A DNA stretch of 64,000 nucleotides from Brevundimonas diminuta (lineage in GTDB: Bacteria > Pseudomonadota > Alphaproteobacteria > Caulobacterales > Caulobacteraceae): positions 3,059,501 through 3,123,500 of the forward strand of contig NZ_CP073063.1 in the NCBI RefSeq assembly GCF_022654015.1, written 5' to 3'. The notes beneath the pieces were generated by a model. It made no database searches. It saw only the letters and a list, made by a program, of their open reading frames with translations, and was not told the DNA's origin. Shown one piece after another: positions 14,982 through 22,965 of this stretch. Position 1 is the stretch's first letter. Every line of letters starts with the position of its first letter. A program made the position numbers and the translations under genes.

Positions 14982-15010
14982 GTTGATCCCGCCCTCGCCA
15001 GCCCCCATCT
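14982..15010 (+). promoter_or_regulatory. RpoH (sigma-32) type heat-shock promoter for hsp20
   Basis: GTTGATC at 14982-14988 and CCCCATCT at 15003-15010 are separated by 14 bases. The second box matches the sigma-32 -10 consensus CCCCATNT exactly and the first keeps the TTGA core of CTTGAAA, with spacing in the known 11-16 range. Initiation near 15017 would leave a leader of about 60 bases before the Hsp20 ATG. That leader holds a GACCGA/TCGGTC hairpin at 15045-15060. Confidence 0.65.
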
Positions 15011-15079
15011 TCATCTGTGACGGACGGTCTTGCCGATTGCGGGAGACCGACCGCTCGGTCGCTGACGCAAGGACCCCAG

Positions 15080-15502
15080 ATGACGACAACGCGCACCCTA
15101 CTGTTCGACAGCCCCTTTCTGCTGGGCTTCGACCACACCCGCGCCCTGATCGACCGCGCCGCCAAGGCTGCGGCCGAAAGCTATCCGCCCTATAATGTCG
15201 AACAGATCGGCGATGCGGGCGTCCGCATCAGCTTGGCCGTCGCCGGGTTCGCGCCGGACGAGCTGGCCATCACCCTGGACGGCCGCCAGCTGACCATCGC
15301 CGGCAAGCGCGACGATGCTGGCAGGGGCGAACAGGCCTTTCTGCATCGCGGCATCGCGGCGCGCGGCTTCGTGCGAAACTTCGTCCTGGCCGACGGGCTG
15401 GAGGTCGAGGGCGCCCAGCTGGAGCATGGCCTGCTGCACGTCGATCTGATCCGGCCCGAGGCCGAGCGTCAGGTGCGACGTATTCCAATCACGGCTGGCT
15501 GA
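15080..15502 (+). CDS. Small heat-shock protein (Hsp20/IbpA-like)
   Basis: 140 residues. The alpha-crystallin domain is readable: YPPYNVEQIGDAGVRISLAV, then LAITLDGRQLTIAGK, FLHRGIAARGFVRNFVLAD and the terminal RRIPI tail motif of the I-x-I type used for oligomer assembly. It holds unfolding proteins for refolding by DnaK/ClpB. The ATG at 15080 is chosen because AAGGA lies seven bases upstream and an RpoH-like promoter lies before it; a longer frame from 15017 would include promoter sequence. The partner gene DUF1150 follows after 63 bases. Confidence 0.93.
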   Translation: MTTTRTLLFDSPFLLGFDHTRALIDRAAKAAAESYPPYNVEQIGDAGVRISLAVAGFAPDELAITLDGRQLTIAGKRDDAGRGEQAFLHRGIAARGFVRNFVLADGLEVEGAQLEHGLLHVDLIRPEAERQVRRIPITAG

Positions 15503-15565
15503 AACCACAGCCATTCGAACCGCCCGGCGATCCGGGCGTTGTCAAATATGAAGGAGGCGGTCCTA

Positions 15566-15817
15566 ATGACGCCGATGACGATGACCAAGGAAGACTTTGC
15601 CGGACTGGGCGCCCCCGACCTGGTGTATGTGCGCGAGATCAAGGCCTCGGACCTGCTGGAAGAGGCGGTCGAGATCAAGGACGTGGATCTGAATCCCGGC
15701 CAAATGCTCTATGCCGTTCACAGCGCCGACGGCGAGCGTCTGGCGGTCATGATCGACCGCGACACCGCCTTCGCCGCCGCCGTGGCGCACGAGCTGGAGC
15801 CGGTTTCCGTTCACTGA
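15566..15817 (+). CDS. DUF1150 family small protein
   Basis: 83 residues, soluble and acidic, of the alphaproteobacterial DUF1150 family (function unknown). Recognisable stretches are KEDFAGLGAPDLVYVREI and LYAVHSADGERLAVM, with the terminal ALAVAHELEPVSVH-like end. The start is fixed by a perfect AAGGAGG at 15551-15557, eight bases before the ATG; a TTG nine codons upstream lies before that site and is rejected. The gene commonly sits next to hsp20 in this group, which suggests a stress-related role, but that is inference. Confidence 0.88.
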   Translation: MTPMTMTKEDFAGLGAPDLVYVREIKASDLLEEAVEIKDVDLNPGQMLYAVHSADGERLAVMIDRDTAFAAAVAHELEPVSVH

Positions 15818-15861
15818 TCTGATGGATGGCGGCGCGCAGGCGCCGCCGTTCACGCCGAAGT

Positions 15862-16329
15862 TCAAGCCGCTGTCGCGGCCGTGGCGTCCTTGACGAAAAG
15901 GGCGCGGATCGCATCGGTCGTGCGCGCCTGTCTCAGCTGCTCACGCAGTTCGGGCGACCGCAGCGCGCGCGAAACCGCCGCCAAAGCCCTGAGATGCTCG
16001 GCGCCCGCCTTGGGCGGGGCGAACAGGCCCACGATCAGATCGACCGGACGGTCGTCCACCGCATCATAGGCCACAGGCGTATCCAGCCGCACGAACACCG
16101 CCGTCACCTTATCGACCTCGGTGAGACGCGCGTGCGGCACGGCGACCCCGGACCCCAGCCCGGTCGATCCCAGCGTCTCGCGTTCCATCAAGGCGTCGAA
16201 GATACGGGCTTCATCCAGACCCAGCGCATGCGACGCCGCCTCGGCTAGCGCGTGAAGCGCCTGTCGCTTGGACGACGCGCCGCTGCGCAGCACCACGCCC
16301 TTGGGCGCGAGCAGATCACCGATGTCCAT
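15862..16329 (-). CDS. ptsN: PTS-Ntr EIIA component
   Basis: 155 residues, one EIIA-fructose/mannitol-type domain. The phosphorylated His is His66 in SGVAVPHARL. In the nitrogen phosphotransferase system it takes phosphate from NPr and regulates targets such as potassium transport and the stringent response rather than carrying sugar. The ATG at 16329 gives the canonical MDIGDLL start; six extra codons upstream are possible but unneeded. It is the last gene of the rpoN-hpf-ptsN row, a conserved order in Proteobacteria. Confidence 0.93.
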   Translation of the reverse strand: MDIGDLLAPKGVVLRSGASSKRQALHALAEAASHALGLDEARIFDALMERETLGSTGLGSGVAVPHARLTEVDKVTAVFVRLDTPVAYDAVDDRPVDLIVGLFAPPKAGAEHLRALAAVSRALRSPELREQLRQARTTDAIRALFVKDATAATAA

Positions 16330-16407
16330 TACACAACCTCGATACACGCAGCAGACAACGGCGCGGCCGTCCGTTTAGAGACAACCGCGCCGAAGTCAAA
16401 CTGAGGC

Positions 16408-17052
16408 TTAGTTCACCGAACCGTTGGCCTTGGCCGTCCGTTCGGGATCGATCCATCCGACATTGCCGTCCGGGCGCCGATAGACGACCGCCAGCCCACC
16501 GTGGGCAGCATTGCGGAACAGCACGACCGGATAGCCCGTCATGTCCAGCTCCAGCACGGCCCGTCCGACCGTGATGGTGCGGATTTCGTGCTCGGTTTCG
16601 GCGATGACCATGCCCACCGGCGGCGGGCCGTCGTTCTCGCCGGTGTCGCCGAAGACATCATCTTCCACGCTGTCGGGATCACGCAGCACGATGCTGCGTG
16701 CGACTTCACGGGCGGCGTTTTCGGTCTTCTCGGGCGACAGACCCTTCGGTCCGATGTGGTGATCCTTGAGCCGACGCTTGTAGCGGCGAACCCGCTTTTC
16801 GAGCCGATCCAGCGCCTCGGTGAAGGCCGAATGGGCGTCGCCGCCCATGCCGGTCGTCACCAGGGTCTGGCCCGACGCGAGGCGGACCCAACAGTCTACC
16901 TTGAAGTTGTGGCCGTCCTTGGACACCACGACCTCGGCGTCTTCACCGCCTCGGGCGAAGTATTTTCCGACCCCGTCTTCGAGTTCCTGGGAGATGCGCG
17001 AGCCTAACGCTTCGCCGACATCCACTTGCTTGCCGCTGACTTGGACTTGCAT
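16408..17052 (-). CDS. hpf: Ribosome hibernation promoting factor, long form
   Basis: 214 residues. The N-terminal half is the S30AE/YfiA fold (MQVQVSGKQVDVGEAL, then AHSAFTEALDRLEKRVRRYKRRLKDH), which binds the 30S decoding centre. A linker of about 60 residues leads to the C-terminal dimerisation domain (PVVLFRNAAHGGLAVVYRRPDGNVGWIDP), so one protein alone can pair two 70S ribosomes into 100S. The start at 17052 is preferred over 17097 because the S30AE fold begins there. It lies between rpoN and ptsN on the same strand. Confidence 0.94.
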   Translation of the reverse strand: MQVQVSGKQVDVGEALGSRISQELEDGVGKYFARGGEDAEVVVSKDGHNFKVDCWVRLASGQTLVTTGMGGDAHSAFTEALDRLEKRVRRYKRRLKDHHIGPKGLSPEKTENAAREVARSIVLRDPDSVEDDVFGDTGENDGPPPVGMVIAETEHEIRTITVGRAVLELDMTGYPVVLFRNAAHGGLAVVYRRPDGNVGWIDPERTAKANGSVN

Positions 17053-17126
17053 GCCGATAGAACGCGCCCGACCCGACTTGGTGTCAATCCAGATCACCGA
17101 TTTGTGGTCACGCTTGGCTGTGGATT

Positions 17127-18626
17127 TCAGCCGGTCTTCATCATCCGGCGGCGCTCGACCGAGGACGGAATCCTCAAGGCTTCCCGATATTTGGCCACCG
17201 TGCGGCGCGCGATGTCGATGCCCGTTTCCTTCAGGATTTCCACGATCCGGTCGTCGGACAAAACGTCGCCCTCGATCCCCTCGCCGTCGATCATGGATTT
17301 GATCTTGTGACGGACGGCTTCGGCCGAATGGGTCGATGCGCCGTCCACCGACTGGATGGCGGCCGTGAAGAAGAATTTCAGCTCAAACACGCCCCGCGGC
17401 GTGGCGATATATTTGTTCGATGTGACGCGGCTGACCGTGGATTCGTGCATGCCGATGGCGTCGGCGACGGTCTTCAGATTGAGCGGCCTCAGAAACTCGA
17501 CGCCGAAGGCCAGGAAGGCGTCCTGCTGGCGCACGATCTCGGACGAGACCTTCAGAATGGTCTTGGCCCGCTGATCCAGCGACTTGACCAGCCAGTTGGC
17601 CTGGGCGGCGCAGTCGGCGACGAAGGTCTTTTCGGTATCCGATCGCGCGCCGGCCTGGACCAGGCCGTGATAGCGTTTGTCGACCAACAGGCGCGGCAGG
17701 GTGTCGGCGTTCAGCTCGACCCGCCAGCCGCCGGCAGGGTCTGGCCGCACATGCACGTCCGGCACGACCGTCTGCGCCGGCTCGCCGCCGAAGCCTGCGC
17801 CCGGACGCGGCGTCAGCGCCCGCAGTTCGGCGATCATGTCGGTCAAATCTTCGCCATCGACCTCGCAGACGCGGCGCAGGCCCGCCAGATCGCGCTTGGC
17901 CAGCAGGTCCAGATTGTCCAGCAGGGCCGCCATCGCCGGATCGAACCGATTGCGCTCGATCAGCTGCAACTTCAGGCATTCCGGCACCGACCGCGCCATG
18001 ATCCCGGTGGGCTCAAAGCCGTGACAGACGCCCAGCACCGCCTCGATCCGCGCCAGCGGCACGCCCAGCCGGTCGGCGAACTCGGCCAGTTCCCCGCGCA
18101 GATAGCCGCCCTCGTCCGTCGCATCGATCAGGGTCAGGGCGATGCCGTGGTCCGCTGGCGACAGGCCCGCGCTCGACGCCTGGGCCTGAAGATGCTCCCA
18201 CAGGGTCAGCTCGTGCGCGTCGGGCCGCTCGCCCTCGCCTTCGAACATCTGGCCGCCCTTGCCGGCGCTGGACCAGTCCGACAGCCCCGGCTGAGCCTCG
18301 TCGGTCATCCGGTCGCTGGTGCGCTCGCCGGGCGCCGCGTCGCCGTAGACGTCGTCGGAACCGGCGTCCATCGAAGACGCCGCTGCGTCCGCGACCCCGT
18401 CGCCGAAGGACATTTCGCTATCCGAAGCCGCCTCGACGCGCTCGACCGGCTCGGGCGTCTCGCCTTCCGGTTCCTCGCGTTGCAGCAGCGGATTGCGCTC
18501 CAGTTCGGCCTCGACGAAGTCCTCCAGCTCGAGGTTCGACAGTTGCAGCAGCTTGATCGCCTGCTGCAGCTGGGGCGTAATGACCAGCCCCTGCCCCTGC
18601 CTGACCTCTAACCTTTGCCCGATCAC
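17127..18626 (-). CDS. rpoN: RNA polymerase sigma-54 factor
   Basis: 499 residues. Region I is seen in LVITPQLQQAIKLLQLSNLEL, which contacts AAA activators. Region II is an acidic variable linker. Region III holds the core-binding part and the helix-turn-helix (TVADAIGMHESTVSRVTSNKY). The RpoN box RRTVAKYRE lies near residue 474 and reads the -24 element. It directs transcription of nitrogen and flagellar genes; in Caulobacter relatives it is central to the flagellum and stalk. The upstream gap holds a large palindromic repeat. hpf follows after 74 bases. Confidence 0.97.
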   Translation of the reverse strand: MIGQRLEVRQGQGLVITPQLQQAIKLLQLSNLELEDFVEAELERNPLLQREEPEGETPEPVERVEAASDSEMSFGDGVADAAASSMDAGSDDVYGDAAPGERTSDRMTDEAQPGLSDWSSAGKGGQMFEGEGERPDAHELTLWEHLQAQASSAGLSPADHGIALTLIDATDEGGYLRGELAEFADRLGVPLARIEAVLGVCHGFEPTGIMARSVPECLKLQLIERNRFDPAMAALLDNLDLLAKRDLAGLRRVCEVDGEDLTDMIAELRALTPRPGAGFGGEPAQTVVPDVHVRPDPAGGWRVELNADTLPRLLVDKRYHGLVQAGARSDTEKTFVADCAAQANWLVKSLDQRAKTILKVSSEIVRQQDAFLAFGVEFLRPLNLKTVADAIGMHESTVSRVTSNKYIATPRGVFELKFFFTAAIQSVDGASTHSAEAVRHKIKSMIDGEGIEGDVLSDDRIVEILKETGIDIARRTVAKYREALRIPSSVERRRMMKTG

Positions 18627-18726
18627 GTCCGAAATCTTCCCGCCCGGCCGCCGAGTGGCCCGGAACTTGCTGGGACAGAATGTCGCCGAACCGGTTAACG
18701 CGAGACGAACGCGGCCTCAGACCCTT

Positions 18727-18895
18727 TCGTCATCCTCCGGCAAGCCGCGCCCTAGCGGCGCAGACCGGGGGACCCAGCGGCGCCGCAGGCGATGCCTCAG
18801 GCGCACGATGTTGGAAAATCCTGGTCCGCGACAGTTTCGCGCTTTCGCGCGCCGCTGGGTCCCCCGGTCTCGCTACGCTCGCCGGAGGATGACGA
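18727..18895. repeat. Long palindromic element between rpoN and lptB
   Basis: Outer arms TCGTCATCCTCCGGC (18727-18741) and its exact inverse (18881-18895), plus inner 21-base perfect arms at 18763-18783 and 18849-18869, enclose a centre of about 65 bases. The left flank also holds a small GCCGC/GCGGC hairpin. The arm sequence (CATCCTCCGGC ... GGGGACCCAGC) resembles the CATCCCGGC/GGGACCCAG palindromes scattered in alphaproteobacterial genomes (recalled, not searched). It lies in the rpoN upstream region and the lptB downstream region. Confidence 0.75.
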
Positions 18896-18905
18896 CACCC
18901 GCAGA

Positions 18906-19697
18906 TCAGATGTAGTTTTCGCCCAGATACACCCGGCGCACTTCAGCGTCGTGGATCGCCTCGTCGGACGTGCCTTCGAACAGCACCGCGCCGTTCGAGA
19001 TGATCGACACCCGGTCAGTGATATCCAGGGTCTCGCGCACATTGTGGTCGGTGATCAGCACGCCGATGCCCTGGCTGGCCAGATAGCGGATCACGGTGCG
19101 GATGTCGGCGATGGCCAGGGGGTCGATGCCGGCGAAGGGTTCGTCCAGCAGCATGAAGGACGGCCGTCCGGCCAGCGCCCGCGCGATCTCCACTCGCCGA
19201 CGCTCGCCGCCCGACAGTGCGGTGGCCCGCGCATGGCGCAGATGGTCGATGTGCAGTTCGTTCAGCAGCCGGTCGGTCTCGGCGCGGATCTGGTCACGGG
19301 GATAGTTCAGCTCGACCACCGCCTTGACGTTCTGCTCGACCGTCATGCCGCGAAAGATCGAGGCCTCCTGCGCCAGATAGCCCAGGCCCATGCGGCTGCG
19401 CTGATACATCGGCTGGCCGGTGATGTTCTCGCCGTCCAGCCAGATCGCGCCCGAATCCGGCGGGATCAGGCCGGTGATCATGTAGAAGCAGGTGGTCTTG
19501 CCGGCCCCGTTGGGACCCAGCAGGCCCGCGACCTCGCCGCGCTGCACCGTCAGGGACACGTCGCGCACGACCTGACGCTGGCCGAACGACCGGGCCAGGT
19601 TCATCACCCGCAGGCCTTTTTCCGCAGGCGCGGGCGCTACGGCGGCCGGTTGCGGCCGCTCATCCAGATTCAGGGCTGACAGTTCCTTGCGCGCCAA
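18906..19697 (-). CDS. lptB: Lipopolysaccharide transport ATPase LptB
   Basis: 263 residues from a TTG start. An ABC ATPase with Walker A GPNGAGKTT, Q-loop YLAQEASIFRGMTV (the LptB form), signature LSGGERRRVEIAR, Walker B FMLLDEPFAGIDP and H-loop ITDHN. With LptFG it pulls LPS from the inner membrane. About 30 residues precede the ABC fold, more than in E. coli. No ATG is in frame upstream of 19697; the nearest internal ATG (MNLARSFG) would leave a family-length protein, so the extension is uncertain. It follows lptC-lptA in one operon. Confidence 0.94.
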   Translation of the reverse strand: MARKELSALNLDERPQPAAVAPAPAEKGLRVMNLARSFGQRQVVRDVSLTVQRGEVAGLLGPNGAGKTTCFYMITGLIPPDSGAIWLDGENITGQPMYQRSRMGLGYLAQEASIFRGMTVEQNVKAVVELNYPRDQIRAETDRLLNELHIDHLRHARATALSGGERRRVEIARALAGRPSFMLLDEPFAGIDPLAIADIRTVIRYLASQGIGVLITDHNVRETLDITDRVSIISNGAVLFEGTSDEAIHDAEVRRVYLGENYI

Positions 19698-19726
19698 ATG
19701 CTCAGGTCCGTGACGGCCAGACGGCC

Positions 19727-20221
19727 TCAGTTCGAGTTGGGATAGAAGACGCCCTGCACGCGGCTTCCGGCGGCGCCGCGCGGCGCGCCGTCCATGCGGG
19801 CGGTCTCGGTGTTGATGTTGTAGACCAGGCGCGAGCCGGTCAGGACGTTCTTGCCCTGGGTCAGGATGACATTGCCCGTCACCACGATCTCGCCATTGCC
19901 CAGATTATAGACGGCCCGGTCGCCGCGCATCGATTGGTCCGGCGTCACGAAATAGACGGTCCCGCTGGCCTCGGCGCGTTGCAGATCGCCGCCCTCGCCG
20001 CTGACCAGGGTCAGGGTGTCGGCGCGAAAGCGATTGCCGCCCTGCGTCGCCTCGGCCCGGCCGCGCAGGATGATGCGGTTGGGGGCGTATTCGACCGCGT
20101 CCGCGCCATAGGCGACGGGCTGATTGGTCGCCTGGGCTTGGGCATCGACCAGGGCCGGCATGCCTACGACGGCCGCCGCCGCGAAGACGGCCAGCGTCTT
20201 AGAAATCTTCGTCACGATCAT
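19727..20221 (-). CDS. lptA: Periplasmic LPS bridge protein LptA (OstA-like)
   Basis: 164 residues with a signal peptide (MIVTKISKTLAVFAAAAVV..., cut near VDAQA). The mature part is the OstA beta-jellyroll: VEYAPNRIILRGRAEATQGG, RADTLTLVSGEG, MRGDRAVYNLGNGEIVVTGNV. LptA subunits stack between LptC and the outer-membrane LptD to form the path for LPS. The ATG overlaps the lptC stop by four bases. A short Asn-rich end (YPNSN) closes the protein. Confidence 0.93.
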   Translation of the reverse strand: MIVTKISKTLAVFAAAAVVGMPALVDAQAQATNQPVAYGADAVEYAPNRIILRGRAEATQGGNRFRADTLTLVSGEGGDLQRAEASGTVYFVTPDQSMRGDRAVYNLGNGEIVVTGNVILTQGKNVLTGSRLVYNINTETARMDGAPRGAAGSRVQGVFYPNSN

Positions 20222-20877
20222 CCGCCTGACCCCTTGGGCGTCAGAACGCCCTTCACCTTGTTGTCGCCTGCGCCGTCAAATACGACGCGCTGTCCCTGAT
20301 CGTAGATCGCATAGGACGATGCGTTGATGGTTCCAATAGGGCCGGAACCCTGAACGCCCTTTGAACCGGTGACGTTTCCGGTCGAGGTGTCGACCACCGC
20401 CTCGGGCGTGGTCAGGACAAAGCCCGTGCCCCCGTCTGAAATGCGCACGTTCGGACCGATCGTCACCGTCTTGGCCTGCTCATCGTAAGTGCCGCCGTCG
20501 GCGGTCAGTTCGGTGACCTTGCGTCCGCCCAGGTTCAGCTTCAGCGCCGGGCCGATCAGTTTGAACTTTCCGGTATTGGGGTCGCGCACGGCGCCTTGCG
20601 CGCCGACGGTGAAAGCGCGGCCTTGCGCGTCCTGGCCGTGGAACAGGGGGGCGTCCAGCCGGACTTCCTGGCTCTGGCTGGCCTTGCGCTCCACCCCCGA
20701 CATGACGGTGCGGAACACGGTCCAGGTCAGGGCGCCGCCCGCAAGCACCAGGATGACGATCGGCAGGACACGGCGATACAGCTTCACCCGGCGCGAGCGC
20801 GCGCGCCAGCGGGCGCCGGCCAGGGCGACCCTGGCCTCGTCGGCCTCGATACGGGACTGTTCGCCGTGTTCGGTCAA
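20218..20877 (-). CDS. lptC: LPS export protein LptC
   Basis: 219 residues. A basic N-terminus leads to one membrane segment (VLPIVILVLAGGALTWTVF, about residues 37-56), then a periplasmic LptC jellyroll (FKLIGPALKLNLGGRKVTELTADGG region, YDEQAKTVTIGPNVRIS). It links LptBFG to LptA. The start is a TTG eight bases from the rnd stop; no ATG fits. The hydrophobic anchor and position before lptA make the call firm although the family is poorly conserved in sequence. Confidence 0.9.
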   Translation of the reverse strand: MTEHGEQSRIEADEARVALAGARWRARSRRVKLYRRVLPIVILVLAGGALTWTVFRTVMSGVERKASQSQEVRLDAPLFHGQDAQGRAFTVGAQGAVRDPNTGKFKLIGPALKLNLGGRKVTELTADGGTYDEQAKTVTIGPNVRISDGGTGFVLTTPEAVVDTSTGNVTGSKGVQGSGPIGTINASSYAIYDQGQRVVFDGAGDNKVKGVLTPKGSGG

Positions 20878-20884
20878 GCGCGCC

Positions 20885-21499
20885 TCAGCTGTGGGCGAAG
20901 ATGTCGGTCTCGTCCCAGCCGGCCAGGTCGAGCGCCGACCGCGTCGGCAGGAAGTCGAAACATTCAGCGGCCATTTCGGTTCGCCCCTCGCGCGCCAGCA
21001 TCATGTCCAGCTTGGCCTTGGCCGCATGCAGATAAAGGACGTCCGACGCCGCATAGTCCAGCTGCGCCTGGCTCAGCGTCTCGGCGCCCCAGTCCGAGGA
21101 CTGCTGCGCCTTGGACAGGTCCACGCCCACCGTCTCGCGCACCACGTCCTTCAGCCCGTGCCGGTCGGTATAGGTGCGCGCCAGCTTGGAGGCGATCTTG
21201 GTGCAATAGACCGGACGCGTCTCGACGCCGAGGTGCAGCAGGAACATGCCGATGTCGAACCGGCCGAAATGGAAGATCTTGGTCACCGCCGGATCGGTCA
21301 GCACCCGCTTCAGGTTCGGACAATCATAGGCGGGCCGGTTCAGCCTCACGACATGGGCGTTTCCGTCGCCCGACGACAGCTGCACCACGCACAGCGGATC
21401 GCGGCGGAAACGCAGACCCATCGTCTCGGAATCGATGGCGACCTCGGACCCCAGGTCCAGATCGTCGGGCAGGTCGCCCTCATGCAGGTAAACGGTCAT
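20885..21499 (-). CDS. Ribonuclease D-like 3'-5' exonuclease, short form
   Basis: 204 residues containing only the DEDD exonuclease domain. Visible are EVAIDSETMGL (first Asp/Glu pair), FHFGRFDIGMF (second Asp) and the QAQLDYAASDVLYLH segment (DEDDy Tyr and last Asp). E. coli RNase D is about 375 residues because of two HRDC domains, absent here; this short version is common in alphaproteobacteria. It probably trims tRNA or other RNA 3' ends. The ATG at 21499 gives the conserved MTVYLHEGDLP start; the upstream 25 codons overlap the hairpin region and are rejected. Confidence 0.88.
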   Translation of the reverse strand: MTVYLHEGDLPDDLDLGSEVAIDSETMGLRFRRDPLCVVQLSSGDGNAHVVRLNRPAYDCPNLKRVLTDPAVTKIFHFGRFDIGMFLLHLGVETRPVYCTKIASKLARTYTDRHGLKDVVRETVGVDLSKAQQSSDWGAETLSQAQLDYAASDVLYLHAAKAKLDMMLAREGRTEMAAECFDFLPTRSALDLAGWDETDIFAHS

Positions 21500-21590
21500 G
21501 CTCAGGCTCTTACACGGCGAACGCGGCGCGCGAAACGGCCTACAGCAATGCTGAGCGCCGCGCGCCGCAATCACAATGCGGCCTCAAGCA

Positions 21591-21611
21591 GGAATGCGCC
21601 GCGCGCATTCC
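21591..21611. repeat. Short perfect hairpin upstream of the RNase D gene
   Basis: GGAATGCGC-CGC-GCGCATTCC gives a 9-bp stem in the 200-base gap between the tRNA terminator and the RNase D gene. Several smaller GCGC-rich inverted repeats surround it. It could be part of the RNase D leader or a second transcription barrier. Confidence 0.4.
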
Positions 21612-21652
21612 GATAGGCGACAAAAAACGCCGCCGCGCGCGAGGCGATAGGC

Positions 21653-21694
21653 CAAAACGAAGAAAGCGCCGCACCGTTCGGTGCGACGCTTTCT
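21653..21694 (-). terminator. Intrinsic terminator of tRNA-Leu
   Basis: In the minus direction AGAAAGCGTCGCACCG pairs with CGGTGCGGCGCTTTCT (16 bp, one wobble) at 21661-21694, followed by a U-rich stretch read as TCGTTTTGG. It starts seven bases after the CCA end of the tRNA. Confidence 0.78.
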
Positions 21695-21700
21695 GAAAGA

Positions 21701-21787
<87 letters not shown>

Positions 21788-21832
21788 CCCGTCGGCACCG
21801 CCTTGCGGCGTTTCCATCGGGAAGGCGCGGAC

Positions 21833-21860
21833 CTCTAAGGGAGGCTCCGGGCGGGGTCAA
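21833..21860 (-). promoter_or_regulatory. Housekeeping-type promoter of tRNA-Leu
   Basis: On the minus strand TTGACC (21860-21855) and TTAGAG (21838-21833) are 16 bases apart. The -35 box fits alphaproteobacterial sigma-70 promoters well; the -10 is weaker. The tRNA 5' end lies about 40 bases downstream of the expected start. Confidence 0.5.
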
Positions 21861-22011
21861 CAAGGATTTTTCGCCTTTGCGAGATTTCTTGCGCACGCAG
21901 CGCGGCAAGCCTGGCCGCACATCATTTTCGATCCGCGTTCGGTGGCGACTTAATGGGCGCTAAGGCTGTTTTCTAACCCCGTCTTGAGGCCAGGTCGCCT
22001 ACAAGCGTCTC

Positions 22012-22872
22012 ATGGCGGACCCGTCTCTCAGCCCCCCTGCGCCAGAGCGCTTCGCCACGGAGCGCCGCGCCCGGCCGCGCGCGCCGTTCCGCCAGAACCG
22101 CCGCGCCCGCGAGCGGGTCACGATCCTGGGTCAACCGATGGATCTGGTGAAGCCCGACGAGGTGCTGCACCATATTCAGCAGGCGGTGCGACAGGGCGCA
22201 AAGAGCCTGATCGCCAATCACAATCTTCACAGCCTGTATCTGATGCAGGAGCGGCCTGAACTCGGCGCCTTCTACGACAGGGCCGATCTGATCGAGGTCG
22301 ATTCGACGCCGCTTCTGGCCTTCTCGCGCGCCCTGGGCCTGCACAGCCGGGGCTTTCACCGCTGCACCTATCTGGATTGGCGCGACCATTTCTGGAGCGT
22401 CGCGAACCGCGAGGGCTGGCGCGTCCTGTCCGTCGGCGGCGCGCCCGGCGTCGGCGACGAGGCGGCTCGCCGGCTGAAGGCCCGCTATCCCGACGCCGAC
22501 ATCGCCATCCACCACGGCTTTTTCGACGCCCGGCCCGGTTCGTCCGAGAACGCCGCCGTCCTGGATCGGATCACGGGCTTTCAGCCCCACATCCTGTTCG
22601 TCGGCATGGGGATGCCGCGCCAGGAGTTGTGGATCGCCGACAACTTCGAGCGCCTGCCCGATTGCGTCATCCTGTCGGTCGGCGCCGCCTTCGACTATGA
22701 GGCGGGCGTCCAGAACGCGGCCCCGCGCTGGATGGGACGCGCCGGCATCGAATGGGCCTATCGCCTGCTGCATGATCCTAAACGGCTGTTCGTCCGCTAC
22801 TGCGTCGAGCCCTGGACGCTCCTCCCGCTGGCCTTTCGCGACATCCAAAAGGCCAGAGGTCGCAACCGCTGA
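22012..22872 (+). CDS. WecG/TagA/CpsF-family glycosyltransferase (GT26)
   Basis: 286 residues. After a basic, proline-rich N-terminal tail of about 35 residues the GT26 fold begins (VTILGQPMDLV). Family motifs are ANHNLHSLYLMQ, the Asp-containing VDSTPLLAFSRALGL, LSVGGAPGV, and LFVGMGMPRQELWI. Members add ManNAc-type or other sugars to lipid-linked carriers at the inner face of the membrane for exopolysaccharide, teichoic acid or capsule. In Caulobacter the holdfast enzyme HfsJ is recalled as a member of this family, so an adhesin role is possible but unproven. The next two genes on the strand include a Wza-like exporter, supporting export of a polysaccharide. Confidence 0.9.
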   Translation: MADPSLSPPAPERFATERRARPRAPFRQNRRARERVTILGQPMDLVKPDEVLHHIQQAVRQGAKSLIANHNLHSLYLMQERPELGAFYDRADLIEVDSTPLLAFSRALGLHSRGFHRCTYLDWRDHFWSVANREGWRVLSVGGAPGVGDEAARRLKARYPDADIAIHHGFFDARPGSSENAAVLDRITGFQPHILFVGMGMPRQELWIADNFERLPDCVILSVGAAFDYEAGVQNAAPRWMGRAGIEWAYRLLHDPKRLFVRYCVEPWTLLPLAFRDIQKARGRNR

Positions 22873-22965
22873 TCACGTTATTCCTACTGGTCAGATAGAT
22901 ATTTATCGCCATGATCGCTCTGGCCCGGCGCGTGTTATCGACAGCGACGGAAACGGAAAACGGGG

